Shown: positions 5,699-12,505, counted from the stretch's first letter. The stretch: DNA of 12,505 nt from Marinospirillum sp. (GCA_007116865.1 SKHR01000068.1:1-12505); one strand, 5' to 3'. Numbers and translations: made by a program. The notes: a model not told the origin generated them from the letters alone.

Positions 5699-7858
5699 AT
5701 GACACCGCCCCCCTCCGCTGTGACTGGCGCGCCCAAACTTGCGCCTGTTTTCAGCCTGCTGGTCGGCGGTCACCGTCAGGCTCGTTTGCAGCGCCACTGG
5801 CTAAACGGCGATACGGCACGCCTGCGCCAATCCACCTTGGAAGACGATTTAAAGGCCGTCATGCGGTATCTGGCTCAAGCAGCGGAGCAGGCCTTTAACC
5901 AAGGCTCGATGGTGTACCTTGAAGAAAACACCCAGTTTCGCCTTATCACAGGGCAGGCGGACGGGGTAGATCAAATGGCTTCTCATCTTGCCAAAGAAAC
6001 CGGTTACGAGCGCCACCTCCTGGTGCCACGCCATGCCTCAGACGCCCCACGGCCTTTAGCCGCAGGTGAGCGTGGCGTTGCCATGCAAATGACAGCCCCT
6101 GATGATCGCCCCGATCTAGATGACAGCCTGCATCAAATGCGCGACCAATTAGCACTGAGCTTTGCTGATTGGGTGATTGCGGTATGGGATGGCAAAGAGC
6201 CCAGCTTTTTACAAAGCGGAACAGCCCAGCTCATTCGTGAAGCCTTGCTGCGTCGAACACCAGTGGTTTTGCTTTATCTGGATGGCGCAAAAGACCGGCC
6301 CCAAATCATGATCACTCGACCAGAGCGCCTTACCGATGCCTGGCGCGTTGAGGCAGAAGTACTTGGAGCGGGTTCCACTCAACTGCTCTCTGTGTTTGAA
6401 CCTTTTGATGAATTCAACTCTGAGGCCAAGGCGTTAATTCAAGAGTGGATGGTCGGCCTGCTGCTGCCATTTTTACCTGCCCTCGATCCAAGCTCAACTG
6501 AGCGCCAATTACTCCAACGCATACAGCGACAGAAATCGGTCTCCCGCTATGGTTGGCAGTGGCTTCAATGGTGGCTGAAACCTAAGTCCCGTAACAAGAA
6601 TGAGCCACCACTGGCTTTTTTTGACTGGGTTAAAGGCAGCTGGTTGTGGCTGAACATCATGCTCAACCCACCCCAAAAAAGTCAGCCATTGCGGGTGCTG
6701 GAAGCCTTGCAAACCGACGTGCGCGCTTACACCTGGCAGGAGTCTTTGGTCAGTCGTGCCCACGGCTTTTTTTCTTCGCTGGCTAAGCTGGAGTTTAAAC
6801 GTGCCTGGCTTTCTTTGCGCCGCGCACCTTGCCAGAGCCGTTATCGCCAGGCAATCCACCCAGCCGATGCGATCGCCGCAGAGCATCCGATCAAAGAACC
6901 CGCCCTTGAGCAGGTGTTCAACTGGTCCGATGCGCAGGCTCAGGTTTTTTCCAACCGTTATCGTGATGACACCTGGATGATCTACTACGCCGCTGCCTTT
7001 GCGGTTTTTTGTGCGGTTGCTGGTGCCATCCACTTGTGGCCGGCACCTAAACAAGGTATTCCATTTATCTGGGTATTGTTAGAGTTTGTGCTGCTGCACT
7101 TTATCGTGCGACGGGTTCTTAAGGCGCGCTTCAAGGATTATCACGGTCAGTGGATGAATTTTCGTTTTATTGCCGAACAAATCCGTTACCTACGCCTGGG
7201 TTATCCGCTCCTGGTTTTACCCAGTGCTTTTTCTACTCCTGTCTGGGAGCCGCCGCAGACACCGGCAGAAAATTCTTCTCCTATTGAGCTAAAAAGTGCC
7301 GAAGCCTGGATTTTACAACGCTTGCTGGTGGCAGAAGGTTTGCCTGAGTCTGCTTCCGGTGGCTCTTGGTACGGCCTCACCGAGCACAACCCGGAAACAC
7401 TTTCCTATATCCGCAGCGTATTAGAAGAGCACCGTAGTTATTATTTGCGCAGTTACCACAACCTGCACCATGATCATGTTTATCTGCACAAGCTGGCTTT
7501 TGGACTTTTCACCCTGACCTTTTTCGCGGTGACCATCCACTTCTTCTACAATCTGCCGGGCATACTGATTTTTACCGCCTTCTTTCCCGCCTGGGGCGCC
7601 GCTATTCACGGCATTTTGAGTCAAAACGAAGTGGTTCGCGTCTCCTCAATGGCCGCCCAGGTCTGGCAGGAACTCACCACCCTGACCGAAGCCTTTGATC
7701 TGCATGAGCAGATGACCCACCGCTTTGATCAACAGCAAGGCTGGGAAAGAACTCAAGAACTGCGCGAACTGGTCACTGCCGCTGCGAAGATCCTGTCAAA
7801 TGAAAACCAGTACTGGCGCTCATTGTTCCAGCACAACCACCCCAGCCTGCCAGCTTAA
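5699..7858 (+). CDS. SLOG-domain membrane protein with two 2TM (SLATT-like) modules
   Basis: A 719-residue protein of unknown function. Residues about 17-200 look like a SLOG (LOG/Smf/TRPM-like Rossmann) domain: GGHR at 23-26, ITGQADGVD at 83-91, WVIAVWDG at 158-165 and SGTAQLIREAL at 173-183 followed by a hydrophobic strand. SLOG domains bind or process nucleotides. Residues 200-420 are a soluble, tryptophan-rich region with no family I recognise. Two hydrophobic pairs follow: about 425-447 with 454-472, and 598-617 with 619-637. Each has the polar helices typical of SLATT domains (WMNFRFIAEQIRYLR after the first; YYLRSYHNLHHDH before and AAQVWQELTTLTEAFD after the second). SLATT domains are predicted pore-forming effectors of nucleotide-signalled conflict systems. 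I start at ATG 5699, four bases after the metK stop; a GTG at 5678 lacks a ribosome binding site. Translation is probably coupled to metK. Domain calls are by eye; ligand and effect are unknown. Confidence 0.8.
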   Translation: MTPPPSAVTGAPKLAPVFSLLVGGHRQARLQRHWLNGDTARLRQSTLEDDLKAVMRYLAQAAEQAFNQGSMVYLEENTQFRLITGQADGVDQMASHLAKETGYERHLLVPRHASDAPRPLAAGERGVAMQMTAPDDRPDLDDSLHQMRDQLALSFADWVIAVWDGKEPSFLQSGTAQLIREALLRRTPVVLLYLDGAKDRPQIMITRPERLTDAWRVEAEVLGAGSTQLLSVFEPFDEFNSEAKALIQEWMVGLLLPFLPALDPSSTERQLLQRIQRQKSVSRYGWQWLQWWLKPKSRNKNEPPLAFFDWVKGSWLWLNIMLNPPQKSQPLRVLEALQTDVRAYTWQESLVSRAHGFFSSLAKLEFKRAWLSLRRAPCQSRYRQAIHPADAIAAEHPIKEPALEQVFNWSDAQAQVFSNRYRDDTWMIYYAAAFAVFCAVAGAIHLWPAPKQGIPFIWVLLEFVLLHFIVRRVLKARFKDYHGQWMNFRFIAEQIRYLRLGYPLLVLPSAFSTPVWEPPQTPAENSSPIELKSAEAWILQRLLVAEGLPESASGGSWYGLTEHNPETLSYIRSVLEEHRSYYLRSYHNLHHDHVYLHKLAFGLFTLTFFAVTIHFFYNLPGILIFTAFFPAWGAAIHGILSQNEVVRVSSMAAQVWQELTTLTEAFDLHEQMTHRFDQQQGWERTQELRELVTAAAKILSNENQYWRSLFQHNHPSLPA

Positions 7859-7880
7859 TACACTTGCTGGTCAGGTTTTT
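7846..7880 (+). terminator. Rho-independent terminator of the metK-SLOG transcript
   Basis: CCTGCCAGC (7846-7854) pairs with GCTGGTCAGG (7866-7875), with one G-T pair and one bulged base, around an 11-base loop, and TTTTT (7876-7880) follows directly. The hairpin spans the stop codon of the SLOG gene and extends into the last codons of the convergent photolyase gene. On the minus strand no T-run follows the stem, so it acts in one direction only. Confidence 0.7.
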
Positions 7881-9298
7881 AGCCGCTGGAAAGCATCCAG
7901 CACACGGGCTCTGGCCGCTTGCAGGTCAACAATGGGTGAGGGGTAGTCGAGAGAAGAAAACAGGTCGGTTTCGAGTGTTTTCATTGGAGGACAGTGAATG
8001 CGACGATCATCCAGGCCAGCCAGCTCTGGCACATACTGGCGAATGAACGCACCTTTAGGATCAAATTTCTGTGACTGGCTGTAGGGGTTGAACAGCCGGA
8101 AATAGGGCGCTGCGTCCGTCCCAGTCGAAGCCGCCCACTGCCAGCCGCCATTGTTTGAAGCCAAATCACCATCGACCAATTGATCCATAAACCAGGCTTC
8201 GCCCACCCGCCAGTCAATCAACAGGTGTTTGCTGAGAAACATCGCGGTCAGCATTCTTAAACGATTGTGCATCCAACCGGTTTGCTTGAGCTGGCGCATG
8301 GCTGCATCGACTAAAGGAAAACCAGTTTGACCAGCTTTCCACGCGGCCAGCTGTGCGGCCACGGTCTCATCCCGGACATCTCGCCAAGCCAGTTGCTCGG
8401 TTTCAGGTTTGAACGCCCGGCTTTTTGACAACTGAGGAAAGCCGACCAGCAGATGACGATAGAATTCGCGCCATAAAAGCTCCGACACCCAACAGCCAGG
8501 GCCGGTTTGTTTATCCAGCACCTGATGAGGATATCTCACCCAAACCGCGCTCAGACACTGCCGGGTAGACAAAGCCCCAACTGCCAGCCAGGCAGAAAGC
8601 TGGCTGGTGCCCGGCAGGGCCGGAAAATCTCGGCAACGCTGATAGTCCGGCAAGGCCTGATCACAAAACTGAGCCAGACGGGTTAAGGCGATTTCTTCAC
8701 CCGCAAGCCAACCTTGCAAGGAAATTGAAGGCGCTGCTGGCAGAGGGTCGGCAGTCAGCGAAGTGGTGGCCTGGGGCGTTGGTGCAGGCAGTGGCTGAGG
8801 CGGCTGGTTCGCGTACAGCTGCATCCAGCGACGATAAAAAGGGGTGAAAACCGTATAAAAACCTGCCTGCTGAGTGAGCAGTTGGCCCGGCGTTACCAGC
8901 ACCTGATCGGTGTAACGCTGCACACCGATTCCTGCCGCCTCAAACAGGGCCACAACCTGCTGGTCACGGCAACGTTCATTCCACTCATATTCATCATTGA
9001 AGTGGAGTGTCTGGATCTGGCATTGACGCGCCAGCGCCAACAAAGCAGCAGGCACTGCTGCAAAATCCGACAATACCAGGCACTTGAGCGGGATATTGAG
9101 TGTTGCCAAGGACTGCGCCACATCGGCCAACTGCTGATGCACCCAGGCTTGGCGGCGCAGTCCCCAGCCATGGGCCTGCCACTGAACCGGTGTAAAAACA
9201 AACACCGCAACCACTGAGCCCGCCTGGCTGGCGGCATAAAGTGCAGGGTTATCATGAATTCGCAGATCTGCCCTGAGCCATACCAACTGACGGCTCAT
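7871..9298 (-). CDS. phrB: Class I deoxyribodipyrimidine photolyase
   Basis: FAD enzyme that uses blue light to split cyclobutane pyrimidine dimers in DNA. The 475-residue chain has the N-terminal Rossmann antenna domain (LVWLRADLRIHDNPAL, then NDEYEWNE near 101-108) and the C-terminal helical FAD domain. FAD and DNA-binding landmarks are WVSELLWREFYRHLL (270-284), TGFPLVDAAMRQL (325-337), TGWMHNRLRM (340-349), DGDLASNNGGWQWAASTGTD (376-395) and FNPYSQSQKFDPKG (403-416). The latter stretches are nearly identical to E. coli PhrB. Trp305, Trp363 and Trp386 align with the electron-transfer triad. The start ATG overlaps the stop of the upstream MerR gene as ATGA, implying coupled translation. It converges on the SLOG gene with 12 bases between stops. 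A cryptochrome role is unlikely given the strong photolyase motifs. Confidence 0.96.
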   Translation of the reverse strand: MSRQLVWLRADLRIHDNPALYAASQAGSVVAVFVFTPVQWQAHGWGLRRQAWVHQQLADVAQSLATLNIPLKCLVLSDFAAVPAALLALARQCQIQTLHFNDEYEWNERCRDQQVVALFEAAGIGVQRYTDQVLVTPGQLLTQQAGFYTVFTPFYRRWMQLYANQPPQPLPAPTPQATTSLTADPLPAAPSISLQGWLAGEEIALTRLAQFCDQALPDYQRCRDFPALPGTSQLSAWLAVGALSTRQCLSAVWVRYPHQVLDKQTGPGCWVSELLWREFYRHLLVGFPQLSKSRAFKPETEQLAWRDVRDETVAAQLAAWKAGQTGFPLVDAAMRQLKQTGWMHNRLRMLTAMFLSKHLLIDWRVGEAWFMDQLVDGDLASNNGGWQWAASTGTDAAPYFRLFNPYSQSQKFDPKGAFIRQYVPELAGLDDRRIHCPPMKTLETDLFSSLDYPSPIVDLQAARARVLDAFQRLKT

Positions 9299-10149
9299 CG
9301 ATGTGTCAGCCCCAGAGTCTGTAGCGCACTGGCATCCAGTCGATCAAGTACAGGCCAAGAACGGCCCAGACCCTGCTTTAACAATGGCGCATAAACTGCA
9401 GCCGGTATCTGCGCTGTATTTTTTGGCAAGGCCGGCTCAGGGTGGTCTGTCACCAGAATCAAGCGGTGGGGGTTTAGTCCGTCGAGCAAAGCTTGCGTTT
9501 CTTTTGGGGCGCAGGGGTCATCCAGCCAATGCACCACAAAGGGCAGGTCAGATAGACTTAACAAGGCCAGCTGCATCGACCACGCGGGTTTTTGATGACA
9601 GGCGTTCAGCAGCACCAACCGCTGCAACCCACTTTGCCGGGCACGGTGATATAGCCTCATGCCAGCCCGCGTACGCACATAACGACTTAACCAAGCACCA
9701 GAAGCCGGTGTCAGGTTTTTTTCCTGTAGCAGCGGCAATAGTGCTTTTTCAACCAGCATCCAACCAGGAAAGTCGGCCAAAACCTGAGTAAACCAATGAT
9801 CTAGTTTTGCTTCATCCCATTCGGCAATTGCCACTTTCAGGGCTTCTAAACGTTCATTCCAGCCTGGCTCAACCTGGTCGGGCGATAAAACCAGGGCCGG
9901 GGACTGAATAAGGTCTCCAACCTGACTGACCGGCACGCCCTTTTCTAACCACTGAAGAATACGTTGAATCTGGTCAATATCTTCAGCACTGTAGAGGCGG
10001 TGCCCCTTGGGCGTCCTTTGTGGCTGCACCAGACCATAACGCCGCTCCCACGCACGCAGAGTCACACTGGTCACCCCAGTTAACCGTGCCACCTCCCGGA
10101 TCGGGTAAAACGGGGTGGCGGTGGCTTCGTTACGTGCTTGACTAGACAT
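9295..10149 (-). CDS. MerR-family regulator, LitR/CarH/MlrA type with degenerate cobalamin domain
   Basis: A 284-residue transcription factor. The N-terminal MerR winged helix (residues about 15-84) is clear: IREVARLTGVTSVTLRAWER, then RYGLVQPQRTPKGHRLYS and DIDQI-RIL-WLEKGVPVSQV. The rest resembles the helical bundle plus Rossmann half of B12-dependent light sensors such as CarH/LitR, but key residues look lost: where those have Glu-His before a conserved Ser, this has GAW (151-153), and near ACHQKPAW (183-190) the E/D-x-H-x-x-G cobalt-ligand motif is absent. It is therefore probably B12-independent, like MlrA or the LitR paralogues that rely on another light input. It sits between a renalase-like gene (37 bases upstream) and phrB (4-base overlap), so it likely controls this photorepair cluster and itself. 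AAGGA lies about ten bases before the ATG. Direction of control is not visible. Confidence 0.85.
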   Translation of the reverse strand: MSSQARNEATATPFYPIREVARLTGVTSVTLRAWERRYGLVQPQRTPKGHRLYSAEDIDQIQRILQWLEKGVPVSQVGDLIQSPALVLSPDQVEPGWNERLEALKVAIAEWDEAKLDHWFTQVLADFPGWMLVEKALLPLLQEKNLTPASGAWLSRYVRTRAGMRLYHRARQSGLQRLVLLNACHQKPAWSMQLALLSLSDLPFVVHWLDDPCAPKETQALLDGLNPHRLILVTDHPEPALPKNTAQIPAAVYAPLLKQGLGRSWPVLDRLDASALQTLGLTHR

Positions 10150-10186
10150 CAGATATCGTTCCTTGTGATGCGCGGTTGATTTTCGT

Positions 10187-11134
10187 TCATTTTAGCTCAC
10201 TCAGCAGCCTGTCGCCCAGTGCGTCCCCTGAGTGCCAGGCATCTTCAACTCGGCTGCCACACCAATAGTCCCCACACAGACCCAAACCCAGTGAGCGATC
10301 ATAAAAACAGGGCTGACCAACAGGGTGGCGCGTCACCCCATACAGCCAGCGGTGCGCTTCCAGTAAAACCGGCTGGCTTTGTGCACCCGCTGCGCCAAAC
10401 TGCGCCTGCCACTGTGCAAACAAAAGCTCTGCGACCTGATCAGCTGGGGTCTCCAGGTGTGACCAGGACCAATCGGTTGTCGCTTCCACCACCCAGCGTT
10501 GAGCCGTGGTATTTTGTTCTGGCTTGTGATTAAGGCACTCGCAGCGTCGTAGATTTTGACTCGCTGACCGTCTGGCTTCAACGGCAAGCGGCTCAGCCAA
10601 TACCCAGTAAGCGACCCATAGAGGATCCACTTCCACTGCCTTAAGGCAAGCCTGAGCCAGAGTAGAGTGGGGTTCAATCAAGGGCAGGGCCTGGGCAGCC
10701 GGGGTGGCCAGCAGCACCTGATCAAAAGGACCAAATGCTTGTCCAGAGCCAGTCACCAGCTGCCAGGCATCCCCCACTCGATCCAGGCGAATGATCCGCT
10801 GGCCGACATACAGGTTAAGGTCAGTCGCCAGCTGCCGTGTCAGAGCGCTCATTCGCGGCTTGCCAACCCAGTGGCCGGGCTGCGGCCATGCACCCAGCCA
10901 GCCTGAGTCAACCCAGGACCTGCACGCCTGTTTGAATGGCGCGCTGGTCGCATCAAAGGATTGCGCACCCAGATCAAATGTCAGTCCGTCACGTCGCCGT
11001 GACGATAAACGGCCACCAGGGCCACGAGCCTTGTCAAAAATTGAGACCGCAAAACCCGCCTGCGCTAACTTTCTTGCACAGGTCAGCCCTGCCATGCCCG
11101 CACCGATGATTGCAATTCTTAACTTATGTGCCAT
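10187..11134 (-). CDS. Renalase-like FAD/NAD(P)-dependent oxidoreductase
   Basis: A 315-residue flavoprotein of the amine-oxidase fold. FAD-binding motifs are IIGAGMAGLTCARKLAQAGF (9-28), the acidic end of strand two in FDKARGPGGR (33-42), and the C-terminal LCGDYWCGSRVEDAWHSGDALGDRLL (286-311), which closes the FAD site. It is shorter than classical amine oxidases (about 450-500 residues) and fits the bacterial renalase group, which oxidises isomeric dihydro-NAD(P) forms that inhibit dehydrogenases. No signal peptide or membrane segment is seen, so it is cytosolic. It is the first gene of the minus-strand cluster with the MerR regulator and photolyase; such oxidoreductases recur beside phrB in gammaproteobacteria, in the light-stress setting. 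GGGG lies eight bases before the ATG. The exact substrate is inferred only from family resemblance. Confidence 0.85.
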   Translation of the reverse strand: MAHKLRIAIIGAGMAGLTCARKLAQAGFAVSIFDKARGPGGRLSSRRRDGLTFDLGAQSFDATSAPFKQACRSWVDSGWLGAWPQPGHWVGKPRMSALTRQLATDLNLYVGQRIIRLDRVGDAWQLVTGSGQAFGPFDQVLLATPAAQALPLIEPHSTLAQACLKAVEVDPLWVAYWVLAEPLAVEARRSASQNLRRCECLNHKPEQNTTAQRWVVEATTDWSWSHLETPADQVAELLFAQWQAQFGAAGAQSQPVLLEAHRWLYGVTRHPVGQPCFYDRSLGLGLCGDYWCGSRVEDAWHSGDALGDRLLSELK

Positions 11135-11251
11135 AACTACCCCAGGGATGATTGGGACAAAGGGTCACAGACACTGTACGCACGACCCACCACTACATTA
11201 CTATACAGCAAACTGTACAAGGCCTATACCATTCACACAAAGGACTGAATC
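11135..11251. promoter_or_regulatory. Divergent promoter region with a palindromic operator candidate
   Basis: Between the divergent renalase-like and epimerase-like genes lies TATACAG-CAAA-CTGTACA (11202-11219), a 7-4-7 inverted repeat with one mismatch. A further CTGTAC is at 11174-11179. Plus-strand promoter candidate: TATACA (11202-11207), 17-base spacer, TATACC (11225-11230), ending about 20 bases before the ATG. Minus-strand -10 candidate: TATAGT (11205-11200), about 65 bases before the renalase ATG. The palindrome therefore overlaps both promoters, fitting a site where the clustered MerR protein could repress or activate both directions. Palindrome is seen; the binding is inferred. Confidence 0.55.
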
Positions 11252-12154
11252 ATGCGCCTACTCATGACTGGAGGAACCGGTTTCATTGCTGCCGCCCTCT
11301 GCCCCCTGCTTGCCAGCCAAGGGCACACCCTCACCTTATGGACACGCCAAGCCAGCCCTAAGCTGCCTGAAGGCGTCAGCCGAGCAACCCAAAATCTCAG
11401 CGAGCTTAAGCCCGGTGATTTTGATGCCATCATTAACCTGGCCGGAGCCGGTATTGCCGACCAACGCTGGACGGCTGAACGCAAGGTTGAGCTATTCACC
11501 TCACGCACTCAAACCACTCGCGCCCTGATCGACTGGATTGCCAGCAGCCAAACCCGTCCCAGTGTACTTCTCTCTGCTTCCGCCGTGGGTTATTACGGCG
11601 AACAGGGTGATCAACCCATTTATGAAGAAACGGCTCCGGCTCCAGGCTTCACCCACGACCTTTGTCAGGCCTGGGAGACCGAAGCCCTGAAAGCCGAAGC
11701 CTTAGGGCTGCGCGTTTGTCTGGTCAGAACCGGTGTCGTACTGGATGCCAGCGGTGGTGCGCTGGCCAAAATGCTGCCCGCCTTCCGTTTTGGCCTGGGT
11801 GGCCCCTTGGGCAATGGGCGCCACTGGTTTCCCTGGATTCACCGCCAGGATATCGCCGCCATCTACGCCTGGCTGCTCACCCAAAATACCTTCAAAGGGT
11901 CGATCAATGCCTGTGCGCCCAACCCGGTCACTAATCGTGATTTCACTGCCGCGCTCGGAGCTACCTTGAAACGTCCGGCTTTTTTGCCCATGCCCGCCCT
12001 GGTGCTCAAGCTCATGTTTGGCGAAATGGCCGAACTGCTGTTGGTCAGCAGCCGAATGCTGCCCGCACGTTTAAATGAACGGGGGTTTGAGTTCACCTAT
12101 CCGACCCTCAAACCCGCCTTGGAGGCTATTTTGCGTCCTGCTAACCCGCAGTGA
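11252..12154 (+). CDS. TIGR01777 family (YfcH-like) NAD(P)-binding epimerase-type protein
   Basis: A 300-residue cytosolic extended short-chain dehydrogenase/reductase-like protein. The N-terminal dinucleotide motif is TGGTGFIA (6-13); the third glycine of the usual GGTGFIG is alanine here. The family hallmarks NLAGAGIADQRW (62-73), RTQTTRALI (85-93), SASAVGYYG (108-116), RTGVVLD (159-165) and GNGRHWFPWIHRQD (187-200) are all present, followed by the C-terminal domain ending in ERGFEF-YPTLKPALE. Enzymatic substrate for this family is unestablished. AAAGGA lies eight bases before the ATG. It is divergent from the renalase/MerR/photolyase cluster and shares its control region, and this family often accompanies photolyase genes, so light-linked co-regulation is likely. 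Its 3' end overlaps the convergent rapA gene by 14 bases. Confidence 0.93.
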   Translation: MRLLMTGGTGFIAAALCPLLASQGHTLTLWTRQASPKLPEGVSRATQNLSELKPGDFDAIINLAGAGIADQRWTAERKVELFTSRTQTTRALIDWIASSQTRPSVLLSASAVGYYGEQGDQPIYEETAPAPGFTHDLCQAWETEALKAEALGLRVCLVRTGVVLDASGGALAKMLPAFRFGLGGPLGNGRHWFPWIHRQDIAAIYAWLLTQNTFKGSINACAPNPVTNRDFTAALGATLKRPAFLPMPALVLKLMFGEMAELLLVSSRMLPARLNERGFEFTYPTLKPALEAILRPANPQ

Positions 12155-12505
12155 CCAGAACCCGCACCAAATCCAGGCGCAAACGCGCCTGATTGATGCA
12201 GGGTTCTATCTGGTTTTTATGCTGCTGCAAAACCTGTAACGCCTGCTCAGCGCCGGGCGCACCCGCCTGCTGCAACGCGCGAGTACGCGCAATCTCCGGT
12301 TCAAACAAAGCATTCATCTGCGTATGGGCCTGCTCAGTCATTGAGCCCAGATAACCCTGCGCCAGGGCATCGGCCTTGGCCAGGCAGTCACGCAAGGCTT
12401 GACGGCGCAAACGCACCACATCACGCCCCAGGTGTTTGCGGGCTTTAACCAGTTGACGATTCAAACCGGCAAAACTCACCTTTTCGGCCAGGTTCTGCCC
12501 CTGCT
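12141..12505 (-). CDS. rapA: RNA polymerase-associated protein RapA, C-terminal end (5' part outside window)
   Basis: The frame is open to the right edge, so only about the last 120 residues of a roughly 950-residue SWI2/SNF2 ATPase are visible. RapA binds core RNA polymerase and recycles it after transcription. The visible part begins QGQNLAEKVSFAGLNRQL, which matches the NLA-x-x-V-x-F-x-x-x-NRQL segment of the E. coli RapA C-terminal domain. It continues as a long charged helical region and ends INQARLRLDLVRVLVTAG, equivalent to the LDQA-x-x-RLD-x-x-RLIVV end of RapA. The ATPase motifs lie outside the window, so the call rests on this tail alone. The stop TAG lies inside the 3' end of the convergent epimerase-like gene. 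A GTG at 12479 is internal, not the start. Confidence 0.82.
   Translation of the reverse strand, partial: QGQNLAEKVSFAGLNRQLVKARKHLGRDVVRLRRQALRDCLAKADALAQGYLGSMTEQAHTQMNALFEPEIARTRALQQAGAPGAEQALQVLQQHKNQIEPCINQARLRLDLVRVLVTAG

Noticed and set aside
6509..7054. A 181-codon minus-strand frame inside the SLOG gene
   Set aside because: It shows no family motifs, and the opposite strand encodes the continuous membrane protein.
9303..9791. A 162-codon plus-strand frame opposite the MerR gene
   Set aside because: Low-complexity composition without motifs; the MerR regulator on the other strand is clear.
10791..11267. A 158-codon plus-strand frame across the renalase start and the divergent promoter region
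   Set aside because: It is arginine/proline-rich without motifs and runs through the renalase gene and the promoter palindrome.
12174..12191. Perfect 7-base-pair hairpin CAGGCGC-AAAC-GCGCCTG 20 bases after the epimerase-like stop, as a terminator
   Set aside because: No T-run follows on either strand, and the sequence encodes an ARLRLD repeat in rapA, which explains the symmetry.

Overview
The window reads as a chromosomal segment of a gammaproteobacterium with moderate GC, probably near Pseudomonadales/Oceanospirillales. The grounds are the Pseudomonas-like MetK, the gene order metK / tkt / epd / pgk, and a RapA C-terminus of gammaproteobacterial type. This placement is inferred from remembered protein families; no search was run. 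No rRNA, tRNA, CRISPR array, insertion sequence or transposase was seen. Genes are packed tightly and no gene-free stretch exceeds 300 bases.

Left part (1-3797, minus strand) is central carbon metabolism: transketolase (tkt), erythrose-4-phosphate dehydrogenase (epd) and the N-terminal part of phosphoglycerate kinase (pgk, running off the left edge). Transketolase makes erythrose 4-phosphate, Epd oxidises it towards pyridoxal phosphate, and Pgk serves lower glycolysis. A strong hairpin separates tkt from epd. Both genes carry the same two-block upstream element (GGTTTGC, 12 bases, then GATGCGTGAAAATAGC), which suggests separate but co-regulated transcripts.

Middle (3798-7880): a small hotdog-fold thioesterase (minus) is divergent from metK (plus), which makes S-adenosylmethionine. 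Four bases after the metK stop begins a 719-residue protein with an N-terminal SLOG-type Rossmann domain and two separate pairs of transmembrane helices resembling SLATT effector modules. SLOG and SLATT domains are known from predicted nucleotide-signalled immunity and stress systems. A metK-linked, single-chain SLOG + double-2TM protein is the best candidate here for an undescribed system. A good Rho-independent terminator follows it, lying inside the 3' end of the convergent photolyase gene.

Right part (7871-12154) is a light/photorepair cluster: on the minus strand a renalase-like flavoprotein, a MerR/LitR-type regulator whose cobalamin-binding motifs look lost, and a class I photolyase (phrB) whose start overlaps the regulator stop as ATGA. 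Divergent from these is a TIGR01777 (YfcH-like) nucleotide-sugar-epimerase-type protein. The 117-base divergent region holds a TGTACA-type palindrome that is a plausible operator for the MerR protein. At the right edge the C-terminus of rapA (minus) overlaps the end of the epimerase-like gene by 14 bases.
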